DNA of 64,000 nucleotides from Micavibrio sp. Its GTDB lineage: Bacteria > Pseudomonadota > Alphaproteobacteria > Micavibrionales > Micavibrionaceae. Position 1 is the stretch's first letter, and each line of letters starts with the position of its first letter. Shown piece after piece: positions 1 to 8,398 of this stretch. The DNA is taken from assembly GCA_021604545.1 (NCBI GenBank), contig BQJE01000004.1, positions 1 to 64,000 on the forward strand, in the 5' to 3' direction. Under the pieces are notes generated by a model that made no database searches, was not told the origin of the DNA, and saw only the letters and a list, made by a program, of their open reading frames with translations. The position numbers and the translations under genes were made by a program.

Positions 1-230
1 GGGTTTTCAACATGGTCCTTGATTTTCAAGATACCAAGAACACCCAGCAAAATACCGATCAAGTATGCCATACCAGTCAAAAGACCAGGAATCAGCTCAG
101 TTGATGTCGTAATATTTTTAGCAATACTGCTAAATGTATTACCTGCACCGGCATATGCTTCACCGGAGGATCCGATGATCATACCTGCCATTGCGGCAGC
201 GCTTAGTTTGTAACATATTTTATTAAGCAT
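1..230 (-). CDS. icmD: IcmD/DotP-like T4BSS membrane protein, 3'-truncated by window start
   Basis: This reading frame starts at ATG 230 behind a good ribosome site (AGAAGGAG) and stays open to base 1, giving 76 residues without a stop. It opens with a signal-like hydrophobic stretch and an alanine-rich cleavage region (EAYAGAG). It then has the segment ITTSTELIPGLLTGMAYLIG followed by LGILKIKDHVENP, nearly the same as module 2 of the next gene upstream (262-1962). Dot/Icm loci place the small two-helix inner membrane protein IcmD/DotP just after IcmC/DotE, which matches this position as the last visible gene of the minus-strand icmL-K-E-G-C block. Legionella IcmD is about 130 residues, so about half may be present. 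The symbol rests on position plus module similarity; another multi-module copy is possible. Confidence 0.62.
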   Translation of the reverse strand, partial: MLNKICYKLSAAAMAGMIIGSSGEAYAGAGNTFSSIAKNITTSTELIPGLLTGMAYLIGILLGVLGILKIKDHVEN

Positions 231-261
231 AGTTTTTCTCCTTCTACCAAAAGTTTGCTCA

Positions 262-1962
262 CTAAGTAAATGCAACCCCAAAACCCACGATGCCAAGCGT
301 CGCCTGTACAGCGTTAAGTAAGGGGCCCAAGTTCACGGCTAGCGATCCGCCTATCATATGCGTGACACCGGCCATGATCGAGGACTGTTGTTTGCCTTCG
401 GCAACATCTCTTATAATAAATATTCCTCTGATAAAGCTGGCAAAGCCAACAATTATCATAAATTTCAAAATGGCACTGATAACGATATGGGCGTGTGCTA
501 CTTCATCGACGCTCATACCTGTTGTATATTGTAGCTCTGCATATGCTTCCGTACCGAAAAGACCATTGTTAAAAAACGACGTGGAAAAAGCAGTAATCAT
601 CTGATTAAACGAAATCAATGCGCCGCCGGCTACGAATGTCATAAGTGTTCCAAATCCGCCTGGACCACGTGCGCCTTCCTGGGCGCTTTTATACAGGCGC
701 GTAATTGCAACAAAAATTAAAACCACGCCGGCGACATAACCGAACCAAACCATAATATGAGTTGCCGGGGCAAGAAGATTATCCATAAAATCATTAAGGG
801 CCGCACTCAAACCAAGCGGTGTTGTGCCGGCGTCGTTATAGCCGTTGAAGCTGGTGTGGGCCGGCGTAAGGAGAGCAAAATTGGGGTAAATAGTATTGCG
901 GGCTACTTCCGTGATAACAGGTAGGGCAAAGAGCAAACCACCGGCAATCAGGCGGGAAAGTCCTTCGGATAGTTTTGTCTGTTGCGGATTTTCGACATGA
1001 TCTCTTAGTTTAAGTAGTCCCCATGCCCCCAGAACAAGTCCCACGAGATAGGCTATAGAGGCCATAAAAGCAGGTGCTACGGCCGTGTGGAGTATGGCAC
1101 TACAAAGGACAGCACCAACCGTTCCATTAATACCAGTAAAGAGGCAATTATTTGTTATGTCCATAGGATTGAAAAGACCAAAAAAGGTGAGAGCTACGCC
1201 CGAAGTTGCGGTGCTGGCGCCATCAAGACCGGTATCTGCTACAGTGGTGTACATCGCCAAGTAAATAGATGGCAGGGCAAAAAGCGCGCCGCCGATCAGC
1301 AGGCGGATAATACCATCCTTAAGTTTTGTCTGGTCAGGGTTTTCGACGTGATCTTTAATTTTTAAAATGCCAAGTACGCCAAGAAGGATACCAAATAGAT
1401 AGGAAGCAGCCGTAACGATGCCGGGCATATTTTCAATGCCATCGACAATGTTCTCCATAACCTGGTTGGCATCGCCTAATATAGGTACGGTAGCGGCTCC
1501 AAGGCCGCCAACGGCGGATGCTGCCTGGATCAGATTGCCCCAAGTCGTATCAAAGGCGACATCACCGGCACCGGCATCTATCGAAGTCTCCATAGCTTCA
1601 TAGACGATAGGCAGGGCGAATAAAGCGCCACCGGCCAGAAGCTGTATAACAGGTTTTCTGAGGGCGACCCCATTTGAGCCGCCACCTTGTTCAACATGGT
1701 TTTTGAAATTCAAAATAGCCAGAACACCTAGAAGAAGCGCTAGCAAATATGACGTCCCGGTAATCAGGCCGGGGATGAACTCTGCTGAAGTGACAATATT
1801 CTCAGCGATGTCATCTGCTTCTGTCAGAGCACCTGCATAAGCTACGTCACTTGCAAAAACTGTAAATAAAATGGATAGGAAAGCGATGGCTGCCAGACGA
1901 ATAGACCATCCCGGCAAATCATAAAATCGAGCTATTTTTTCTTTATTCATTATTGTTTTCAC
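262..1962 (-). CDS. icmC: Multi-module IcmC/DotE-IcmD/DotP-like membrane protein of the type IVB secretion system
   Basis: About 566 residues; inner-membrane component of a Dot/Icm apparatus. After an N-terminal hydrophobic signal (ending near VAYAGA) come four or five copies of a two-helix module, at about residues 55-127, 168-242, 291-360, 400-475 and 503-560. The first three share a GILxIKDHVENP-like loop and a LLxGGALFALPxIY second helix. The last (KFMIIVGFASFIRG, RDVAEGKQQ, GGSLAVNLGPLLNA) looks like the conserved part of IcmC/DotE. Legionella IcmC and IcmD are separate proteins of roughly 130-195 residues, so this gene looks like serial duplication and fusion. GTG 1962 has an AGGTGG site 7 nt upstream; ATG 1950 is an alternative. 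It lies after icmG, the position of icmC in Legionella. Confidence 0.7.
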   Translation of the reverse strand: MKTIMNKEKIARFYDLPGWSIRLAAIAFLSILFTVFASDVAYAGALTEADDIAENIVTSAEFIPGLITGTSYLLALLLGVLAILNFKNHVEQGGGSNGVALRKPVIQLLAGGALFALPIVYEAMETSIDAGAGDVAFDTTWGNLIQAASAVGGLGAATVPILGDANQVMENIVDGIENMPGIVTAASYLFGILLGVLGILKIKDHVENPDQTKLKDGIIRLLIGGALFALPSIYLAMYTTVADTGLDGASTATSGVALTFFGLFNPMDITNNCLFTGINGTVGAVLCSAILHTAVAPAFMASIAYLVGLVLGAWGLLKLRDHVENPQQTKLSEGLSRLIAGGLLFALPVITEVARNTIYPNFALLTPAHTSFNGYNDAGTTPLGLSAALNDFMDNLLAPATHIMVWFGYVAGVVLIFVAITRLYKSAQEGARGPGGFGTLMTFVAGGALISFNQMITAFSTSFFNNGLFGTEAYAELQYTTGMSVDEVAHAHIVISAILKFMIIVGFASFIRGIFIIRDVAEGKQQSSIMAGVTHMIGGSLAVNLGPLLNAVQATLGIVGFGVAFT

Positions 1963-2143
1963 CAAATTACCACCTAACGTTAATTAGAACACATTTTAGA
2001 CAAATTTGGCAAATTTTTTACAGAATCTTTTTTCATAAAAAATATACGATCTAGAGGTTAGGCAATTTTTTGATTGGAATAGTACGAAGGAGAGAGAGTT
2101 TTAAGAATATTTTAGGATTAAAATATCTATTAATATGAGGGGC

Positions 2144-3478
2144 TTACTGGGATATTCGCCCTTTTGTACCTGTCACAACCCATTTGTTGTTTTCGAGGTC
2201 AATGGAGACGATACGGCCTATGCCGCTTAATGTGTCGCCGACCTTAACGGTTTTAAAGTCGCCGGACCCTTTATCTGAGACCATGGCTTTGCCGGGCTGC
2301 GCAGAGCGAAGCGTCCATTTTGCCGATGTGCTTTTTTTGCCGGTTTTGGAAGAATTTATAGTTTTTGCTGGTTTTACAGTAGGTTGAGCTACAGAAGCTG
2401 GTGTTTTATTTGTCGCTGCCGGCTTCTCGATAGTTGGCGCCGCAGATGCGTTAAGAGTGGTTATGCGCTCTTCCAGCTTTGATATGACCTCCGTTAACTC
2501 ACTGATCTTACTATCTGTTCCTGCAATTTTCTTTCCCAGAGCCTCATTGGAATTGGCCATTTTTTGCTCTAATGTCTCGATCTTTTCATAGACTTCTTGA
2601 AGCTGATCTCCATCTGTATTTGCTGCTGTAATGGCTGACTCCGAGGTGGCTTCCATAGCCATTTCAGGCTCTTCTGACTCAATTGCCACAGGTGGTGCCG
2701 GGGGCTCTGATATATCTTCCATGATGAGCTCCAATTTTGGTTCAGGCTCTTCGGGCTTAATTTCTTCGGCTATAACTGGTAGCGGAGAAGCTACTTCAAT
2801 GCCTGCGCTATCTTCTTCCAATGGTTCATCTATAGAAGCCAACTGGCTTTGTTCTGATAAGACGGCCATTTCAGGCATCGGGGTTAAAACTTCAACCTGG
2901 GAAGGAGCGGGCGCTGCTTCCGGTGTAGGCGAGCTCATAGGTGATGGCATGGGTAGTGCTTCGCTAATGCCGGTGGAGAAAGCCTCAGTGTCGACAGCAA
3001 TGGTTTCGCCGGCACTTTCAGTTTCTCCTGTATCCGGCAGAGCGCTGTCCTTTAGGTCTGCAAGGGGGTCCTGTTGTGCGGGTATTTCCGCAGTCATATC
3101 TGTTTGTATGATTGGCGTGTGCGTTTCATCAGGGGAGCCCCCCATTTGTACCAAAAACAACCCACCACCACCTAGAGCGGCAACGGCAACAATGATAATT
3201 TTTAAATTCTTTGAGACGAAGGACTTTCTTTTTGCAGGCTTTTGAACCGGCATGTCGTCATTATCTTCTATGTCGTTCCCGGGTTTGTCTTCCGTCCCGG
3301 CTTCGGCAATCTCAGCATCGGGAATGTCATCAAAATCATCCCAAGAATCATCCCCGAGATCATCATCAAAATCATCGGTGGGGTCGCTCTCATCAGTGAT
3401 GTCGTCGAAATCAAAATCATCTTCATCATCTAGAAGATCATCATCAAAATCATCCGACTGTTTTTCTTCGTCCTGCAT
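2144..3478 (-). CDS. icmG: IcmG/DotF-like T4BSS inner-membrane protein
   Basis: 444 residues with the layout expected of IcmG/DotF. It has a very acidic cytoplasmic N-terminus (runs of Asp/Glu to about residue 75), one membrane helix (about 93-112, LKIIIVAVAALGGGGLFLVQ), a long Pro/Glu/Ser-rich periplasmic linker, a coiled coil at about 290-345 and a small C-terminal domain (about 385-444, KVGDTLSGIGRIVSID). In Dot/Icm systems DotF contacts the DotG/DotH core from the inner membrane. Legionella DotF is shorter (about 270 residues), the extra length here being linker. The small C-terminal domain resembles PilP-like beta modules, which is only an impression. It sits 32 nt after icmE in the conserved gene order. 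No strong ribosome site is visible. The assignment rests on order and architecture more than on sequence identity. Confidence 0.6.
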   Translation of the reverse strand: MQDEEKQSDDFDDDLLDDEDDFDFDDITDESDPTDDFDDDLGDDSWDDFDDIPDAEIAEAGTEDKPGNDIEDNDDMPVQKPAKRKSFVSKNLKIIIVAVAALGGGGLFLVQMGGSPDETHTPIIQTDMTAEIPAQQDPLADLKDSALPDTGETESAGETIAVDTEAFSTGISEALPMPSPMSSPTPEAAPAPSQVEVLTPMPEMAVLSEQSQLASIDEPLEEDSAGIEVASPLPVIAEEIKPEEPEPKLELIMEDISEPPAPPVAIESEEPEMAMEATSESAITAANTDGDQLQEVYEKIETLEQKMANSNEALGKKIAGTDSKISELTEVISKLEERITTLNASAAPTIEKPAATNKTPASVAQPTVKPAKTINSSKTGKKSTSAKWTLRSAQPGKAMVSDKGSGDFKTVKVGDTLSGIGRIVSIDLENNKWVVTGTKGRISQ

Positions 3479-3510
3479 GGTGTATTTATATAGGTTATCT
3501 CAATAAAATC

Positions 3511-4830
3511 CTAGACATCTTTATCATCTTCGGTGACAGCATCAAGGAATAATATGCCTATAGGGGTCCCTGGGGCTATAACAACAGTCACCTCGATGTC
3601 ATCAACGGCCTCACCAATAATTTGTGATAATTCCTGCCCCGCTTCTTGTATGCCAGACGCAATTTCCTCTCGTGAATCTGCATTGCCCGTCTCTGAGACA
3701 GCAGCCCCCCCATCAACGGTAACAGTTGTGAGCCCAGTGTTGGCAATTGCCTCAGCCGCACCTTCGATAAAGGCGGCGGCTGTGGGCAGTATAACCCGCG
3801 CAAAGTAATGATGGTCAACATCTGTCGCCATAGCAGATAGCGTCGTGCCCGGATCGAGGGCAACGGCATCAATATCGTGGCTAACACCGTCAATGACAAT
3901 TATATCAAAATTCAGAGTCAAAAGTTCTCTTGTTTCCTGAAAACTTCCGATAAGGCGACTGCCTGCTAACGGACCAGACGCAATCATTGCTAAAACAGGA
4001 CCGGGCGCATCAGTATTGGCCTCTATAAGAAGTTGACCGTATTCAATGGCTCCGGCAGGAATAATAATTTCTTCAATATCCTGTTCCTCAAACGCGTCAC
4101 CATCGGCACCACCACCGCCATCGGCACCACCACCATTAGCTGCCGCTGCGGCTCTCTCCTGGGCTTCTTCCCTTCGGGCTTGCTTTTCTTCCTTGTCTTG
4201 GGCAAGGCGCTTAAGAAAATCTGAATCTGTTATCTGCAGGGTTGCTAATTTGGTTTCTCCCTGTGCTTCCAGAATAGATTGCATCTGTTGGGAAAGAAGA
4301 TCGGCCAAAGCTGCAACGGCCTCATTGCGTGCCGTATTATCCACCGTTTCGGCTGGCTCTATGGTTTCGCGCTGTTTAATCTCACGTTGCAGACGTTCTT
4401 CTTGCAAACGCCGCCAGCGTTGCAGTGGATCTTCTTCTTCTTCTCCCTGCTCCGGAAGGTTGATACGACCGCGAGGCGGATCAATTGGAACCGGCAGGGC
4501 ACTTCCACCAGTTGCATAGGCTTCCTCAACTTCTTTTTCGTTAAATTCTTTTACAGCATTTACAAAGTTAGGAGATGACTCCTCTGTTCCCGGTACGGAT
4601 GTTAGGTCTGATCCACTGGCAACGTAAGAGGGGTTAAGCGGTTCTGTTTTGCCGCCAAATAGCAAAATTGTTCCAAAAATAGCAGCGCCAGCAGCAAAAA
4701 TAATACCAACTTTGACGAGAGGATTGTTACGCCATAAATCGCCGAGTGTATTTTGCTGCTCGTCAAAATCATCAAAGCTCGCATCGCCGCCTAAATCTTC
4801 ATCAAAATTTTCTTCTAAATCGTCATTCAT
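3511..4830 (-). CDS. icmE: IcmE/DotG, VirB10/TrbI-like core channel protein of the type IVB secretion system
   Basis: 439 residues. An acidic cytoplasmic tail is followed by a membrane helix at about residues 38-58 (VGIIFAAGAAIFGTILLFGG), a Pro/Glu-rich and helical periplasmic stretch (to about 240), a Gly/Ala linker, and a C-terminal beta-domain from IIIPAGAIEYGQL onward. That domain carries the family signature of DotG/TrbI (GPVLAMIASGPLAGSRLIGSF, LTLNFDIIVIDG, GTPIGILFLDAV). The family spans the envelope and lines the core complex. ATG 4830 has AAGGA 8 nt upstream and overlaps the icmK stop by 8 nt, suggesting translational coupling; a longer frame to 4923 lacks such support. Legionella DotG is about 1050 residues because of pentapeptide repeats, which are absent here, so this is a minimal form. 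Confidence 0.85.
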   Translation of the reverse strand: MNDDLEENFDEDLGGDASFDDFDEQQNTLGDLWRNNPLVKVGIIFAAGAAIFGTILLFGGKTEPLNPSYVASGSDLTSVPGTEESSPNFVNAVKEFNEKEVEEAYATGGSALPVPIDPPRGRINLPEQGEEEEDPLQRWRRLQEERLQREIKQRETIEPAETVDNTARNEAVAALADLLSQQMQSILEAQGETKLATLQITDSDFLKRLAQDKEEKQARREEAQERAAAAANGGGADGGGGADGDAFEEQDIEEIIIPAGAIEYGQLLIEANTDAPGPVLAMIASGPLAGSRLIGSFQETRELLTLNFDIIVIDGVSHDIDAVALDPGTTLSAMATDVDHHYFARVILPTAAAFIEGAAEAIANTGLTTVTVDGGAAVSETGNADSREEIASGIQEAGQELSQIIGEAVDDIEVTVVIAPGTPIGILFLDAVTEDDKDV

Positions 4831-6037
4831 TAATAATATCCTTACGGTCTGATATCCGTGCGCGTACTGTGCGCCCATTATCTGATAAAATAAGGACCGG
4901 CGCGTCCTCCATAGCATAAACATGCATACCGTCCGCTGAAGTCATAGAGCTATTCCAGCCAGGGGAGAGAAGTGTATGAGGTGTCCTTATGTAAGTTAGG
5001 CCATTAAATCTATAAGCGCTGGTTCTTCCATCCACACCGGACACAGCCAGTCTTTGACCACCGGGAGGTATAATACCTTCAAGAACAGAGGTGATATTTT
5101 CGTCGCCTGCGCTAATCAAATAACTTTCGCTAACGAAGGGGTCTCTGCTATTGAGGCCACCGCCCTGGCTTTGATTGTTAATAATCGGGACTTCGGCAAA
5201 AGGCCCTTCTTCAGGAATAATTGCATCAAATCTGTAATGAACAATGTCGCGGCTGGATTCTAAAGTCATGATAATTGGTGTTCGAAGACCGATCATCATA
5301 ATGGACATGTTTCCGTATGCAAATTCCGATTCTGGGGATATCCGTAGAATGTTCGAATATTTGGCGTCACCTTCGCCAGTGCCTTCCGTTTCTACGACTT
5401 CAAAATTCCCTGCCCATGTTATATTTTCTACGGGCCAAGGAGCGCCTGAGGTGTCGACAAAATTCACGGTTGTTACATGGCCATGGGCAACTTTAATTGT
5501 TAAAGGCTTTGCTCCCGGGTCGAGAGAAATCGTTTCCACTGTTACCTCCGGCTTAGGGTAAGGATGGACCGGTACCTCTACAGATTCCTGTGTTCGGTCA
5601 AAATGCTCGAGCAGTTCGCGAATTTCACCTGGTTTCAGAGGCAAAAGGCCTTGCAACGCTGCATCAAAAGCTTCCTTCCGTGTAAGAGCTTCAAGTTCTT
5701 CCGGAGTTTGTTCGAATTCAAACGATTTCCCGCCCTCTTCATTATCGGTGGCAAAGATATCATCCTCATCATCAGGTAGTGAAAAAGCAGAATTGCCCCC
5801 TTGCTTGCTACTACCATCATTTAGTTCTTCGGATGGGGGTAGATCAGGCAGTTTTAGACCGGGAAGCCCTCTTTCAGAGTCTTGAGCTTCGGCGACAGGC
5901 ACGAAAGCAAATATAAACAAAGCAAGAAGAGCCGTCGTGACGGTTCTTCTTGTCAAATACAGGAAAGCGGAGAGCTTTGGGCTGGGCTCCATTAGTTTCG
6001 TCCATTCTGCGTGGTAAATTTTTATGCTTTTGAGCAT
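4823..6037 (-). CDS. icmK: IcmK/DotH, outer-membrane core component of the type IVB secretion system
   Basis: 404 residues, exported. A signal peptide follows ARRTVT-type basic residues and ends near VAEA-QDSE. The middle is acidic and Pro-rich. From about residue 160 the conserved DotH/TraN domain appears (PLTIKVAHGHVTTVNFVD, APWPVENITWAGNFEV, YGNMSIMMIGLRTPIIMTLES, DIVHYRFDAIIP). In Legionella DotH forms the outer-membrane ring with lipoproteins DotC and DotD and the DotG C-terminus; homologues of all of these are in this window. It lies between icmL and icmE, with an 8-nt overlap into icmE. The first ATG is at 6037; ATG 5992 gives a neater signal peptide (MEPSPKLSAFLYL) and may be the true start. 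Confidence 0.85.
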   Translation of the reverse strand: MLKSIKIYHAEWTKLMEPSPKLSAFLYLTRRTVTTALLALFIFAFVPVAEAQDSERGLPGLKLPDLPPSEELNDGSSKQGGNSAFSLPDDEDDIFATDNEEGGKSFEFEQTPEELEALTRKEAFDAALQGLLPLKPGEIRELLEHFDRTQESVEVPVHPYPKPEVTVETISLDPGAKPLTIKVAHGHVTTVNFVDTSGAPWPVENITWAGNFEVVETEGTGEGDAKYSNILRISPESEFAYGNMSIMMIGLRTPIIMTLESSRDIVHYRFDAIIPEEGPFAEVPIINNQSQGGGLNSRDPFVSESYLISAGDENITSVLEGIIPPGGQRLAVSGVDGRTSAYRFNGLTYIRTPHTLLSPGWNSSMTSADGMHVYAMEDAPVLILSDNGRTVRARISDRKDIINE

Positions 6038-6144
6038 TACTTACCCAATGTTATCAAAAAGAATATATCGGATCACAGTAAGTGTCACCCTTCAATCATA
6101 GAAAAGCGCAAATAATTAACAAGGTTTGGAGGAATTAAAAGGCT

Positions 6145-6840
6145 TTATCTTGGAATGGCGATCCATTGTTCAATACCAACGCCATTCGGACTTTCCAGAC
6201 GTGGCACACGTACGACAACAACGCTAACCAACAGGCTATCGCTCCTGGTTTTTGAGCCTGATTGATAGGTTACAATCAAAGGTAGTTCGACAATCCATTG
6301 ATATCGCCCGGCAATCTCAGATTCTGATACCAGTATAGGCGCGCCTTGCGGCGCAGCGGTTACAACCTGCTGATTGGTTTCAACCATTTCAATAATCCGT
6401 GATTTCTGCAAGGCTGTGGTGAAGCTGTCCCATCCTTTTCGGGTAAAGTTACGAGAGGCTTCCTGCAACCGGCGGCGATAATCGTTAAATCCAAAAGTCA
6501 TGACTTCTGTACAAGCTTGGGCAACCCATGACATCAGAGCCGGCGTGCTCAAATTCGGCTGATTGAGTGATACCATGGGAATCAGGCGCCCATCTTCCGT
6601 GGTGGCAAAATACCTGTTTTCGGGCTGGTGAACGTGAATAACGAAATACATGGAACCGAGCAGAGCCAGAATAATAATACCCTGTAAAACAGCCAAGCGT
6701 AGCAGGCTGCGATAACCGTCGCGATAAAACTCGTTACGGACAACGACAGTCCCAAGACCACCTGAATCCTGATTGGCGGCCTCTTTTACGTCATTCTTTT
6801 TTTCTGCAGCCTCTGCAGAGTCTTTTTTCTTCATTACCAT
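6145..6840 (-). CDS. icmL: IcmL/DotI, T4BSS inner-membrane protein
   Basis: 231 residues, close to the usual IcmL/DotI size (about 212). It has a charged Lys/Asp/Glu-rich N-terminus, one membrane helix at about residues 48-68 (LAVLQGIIILALLGSMYFVI) and a periplasmic NTF2-like domain. Family features are FYRDGYRSLLR before the helix, PENRYFATTEDGRLIP after it, then LSTPALMSWVAQACTEVMTFGFNDYRR, FTRKGWDSF and the ending GIEQWIAIPR. DotI and its partner DotJ form an inner-membrane subcomplex in Legionella. This is the first gene of the left minus-strand dot/icm block, about 105 nt before icmK. It is divergent from the exported-paralogue genes starting at 7022, so the 6841-7021 space probably holds promoters in both directions. 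Confidence 0.88.
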   Translation of the reverse strand: MVMKKKDSAEAAEKKNDVKEAANQDSGGLGTVVVRNEFYRDGYRSLLRLAVLQGIIILALLGSMYFVIHVHQPENRYFATTEDGRLIPMVSLNQPNLSTPALMSWVAQACTEVMTFGFNDYRRRLQEASRNFTRKGWDSFTTALQKSRIIEMVETNQQVVTAAPQGAPILVSESEIAGRYQWIVELPLIVTYQSGSKTRSDSLLVSVVVVRVPRLESPNGVGIEQWIAIPR

Positions 6841-7021
6841 GATTTATTGCTTTAACCCAGGTTACGACAGGTACAACATTTACCATTCTGTAATAAAAAA
6901 ACGCGATTAACAAGCACTATGAAACGTGCCATTTTATAGGACGTTGTGATAGAATTAAGATTGGGTTTGAATAAAATTTTAGGAATATGTCTAACCTTCG
7001 TGTTTGGCTCAGGGTGTATAT

Positions 7022-8398
7022 ATGGTGAGTGAGAAACAGAAAACAGGTAGTAAGACTTTGTTTTACAAAATAAAAACCACAGCAAGGATGTTGGTTTTTA
7101 TCGTGTGTATATTTGCTTTTTCTCTTACAACTACTCCCCGTCCGGCTTATGCGCCGTGTCTTGGCTGTTTTCCCGGTGATGCAGAAGCTGGGGCAGAGCT
7201 GGTTAGATTATTTCATTCCATAGGCGAACCACTCATGAAAACTCATATTTCTAATGAGTTTCAGGCGCATAGAGACTGGTTGGTAGAAGATTTTTTTATA
7301 GAGAACGTGCTGCCCGCTCTCATGATGTTTACCGAACAAATGTCGGCTGTGGCCATACAGCAGGTCCTCATAATAGGAACCTTCCTGGACGCCAAACATC
7401 AACTTGAAACTCAGCGTTTGTTCCAGCAATTACAGGCTCAGGCCCATAAGGATTATCATCCCAGTGAAGATTTTTGCTGGTTTGGCACAAATGTCAGAAG
7501 CATGGCCAATTCTGAATCACGGGGTCGGCATCATGCCGTTGCGATGTCCCAGCGCGCTTTAGCGCGGCATTTGGGTAATGCCAATGTGAACTCCTCGAGG
7601 AATCGTGATCAGGATAAGGGCGGAAGATGGCGGCAATTTACCAGCGTATATTGTGACCCCAAAGATAATAACTGGGATTCCGATGCCAATGGAACCGGAC
7701 TGGTTCTGGCTTGTGGTGCTGCAGGCGGAGCGGAAAAAAATCGTCGGAATCACGATGTTGATTATACACGTCTGATCGATGAGCCGCGCAGTTTTAACTT
7801 TGATTTTGTAGGTGATTTTGGAGAGATCAAGACAGGTGATGAAGAAGACATTATTGCTATGGCCAGCAATCTCTACGGCAATGATGTCCTAACACGAAAT
7901 GCCAATAAAGAAAATCTGAAGAACAAGCAGGCTCAGCATCTTTATCTTACGCTACGTTCAGTGGCGGCAAAGCGCAGTGTTGCTGAAAATTCCTTTAACG
8001 CCATTGTTGGTCTGAAATCCTTTGGTACGTCGGATTATGACGGCAATGAGCCGATGACAAGGAAATATATGGGGGCTGTTTTGTTTGAATTGGGGGTTCC
8101 GGAAGAAGAAATTTTTCTTATTCTTAAAGAGCGCCCCAGCTATTACGCGCAGCTTGAGATTCTAGCCAAAAAGATTTACCAAAATCCGGATTTCTACGCC
8201 AATCTTTATGATAAGCCTGCCAATGTGGCGCGTAAGAAAGTCGCACTGCAGGCGATAGAGCTTATGCTGGATCGGGCGATCTATGAAAGTCAGATCAGAC
8301 AGGAAATGGTGATGTCCGTTTTGCTTTCCAGCAAGCTCAGGGATAGTTTCCGGGATGTGAACAAGGATATGGTCGGTATGATGAATGTAGGGAATTAA
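7022..8398 (+). CDS. Exported protein of an unassigned three-member paralogous family, copy A
   Basis: 458 residues, family not recognised. ATG 7022 follows AGGGTG. A signal peptide (about residues 1-42) ends in RPAYA and is followed at once by CLGC, a CxxC pair. The shared domain runs from about residue 85 to the end. Its marks are EQMSAVAIQQVLIIGTFLDA, KHQLETQR, LQAQAHKDYHPS, CWFGTNVRSMANSESR, YCDPKDNN, DYTRLIDEP, AKRSVAENSFNAI, PSYYAQLEILAKKIYQNPDF and YDKPANV. It contains no membrane helix beyond the signal, so it is probably periplasmic or secreted. The conserved cysteines suggest disulfides. It overlaps copy B by one base (TAATG) and is divergent from icmL. The placement suggests a partner or substrate of the T4BSS; the function is unknown. 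Confidence 0.85.
   Translation: MVSEKQKTGSKTLFYKIKTTARMLVFIVCIFAFSLTTTPRPAYAPCLGCFPGDAEAGAELVRLFHSIGEPLMKTHISNEFQAHRDWLVEDFFIENVLPALMMFTEQMSAVAIQQVLIIGTFLDAKHQLETQRLFQQLQAQAHKDYHPSEDFCWFGTNVRSMANSESRGRHHAVAMSQRALARHLGNANVNSSRNRDQDKGGRWRQFTSVYCDPKDNNWDSDANGTGLVLACGAAGGAEKNRRNHDVDYTRLIDEPRSFNFDFVGDFGEIKTGDEEDIIAMASNLYGNDVLTRNANKENLKNKQAQHLYLTLRSVAAKRSVAENSFNAIVGLKSFGTSDYDGNEPMTRKYMGAVLFELGVPEEEIFLILKERPSYYAQLEILAKKIYQNPDFYANLYDKPANVARKKVALQAIELMLDRAIYESQIRQEMVMSVLLSSKLRDSFRDVNKDMVGMMNVGN

Noticed and set aside
2631-3245. Plus-strand open frame of 204 codons, Ser-rich
   Set aside because: Antisense of the acidic/Pro-rich icmG linker; no start signals, and icmG has family architecture.
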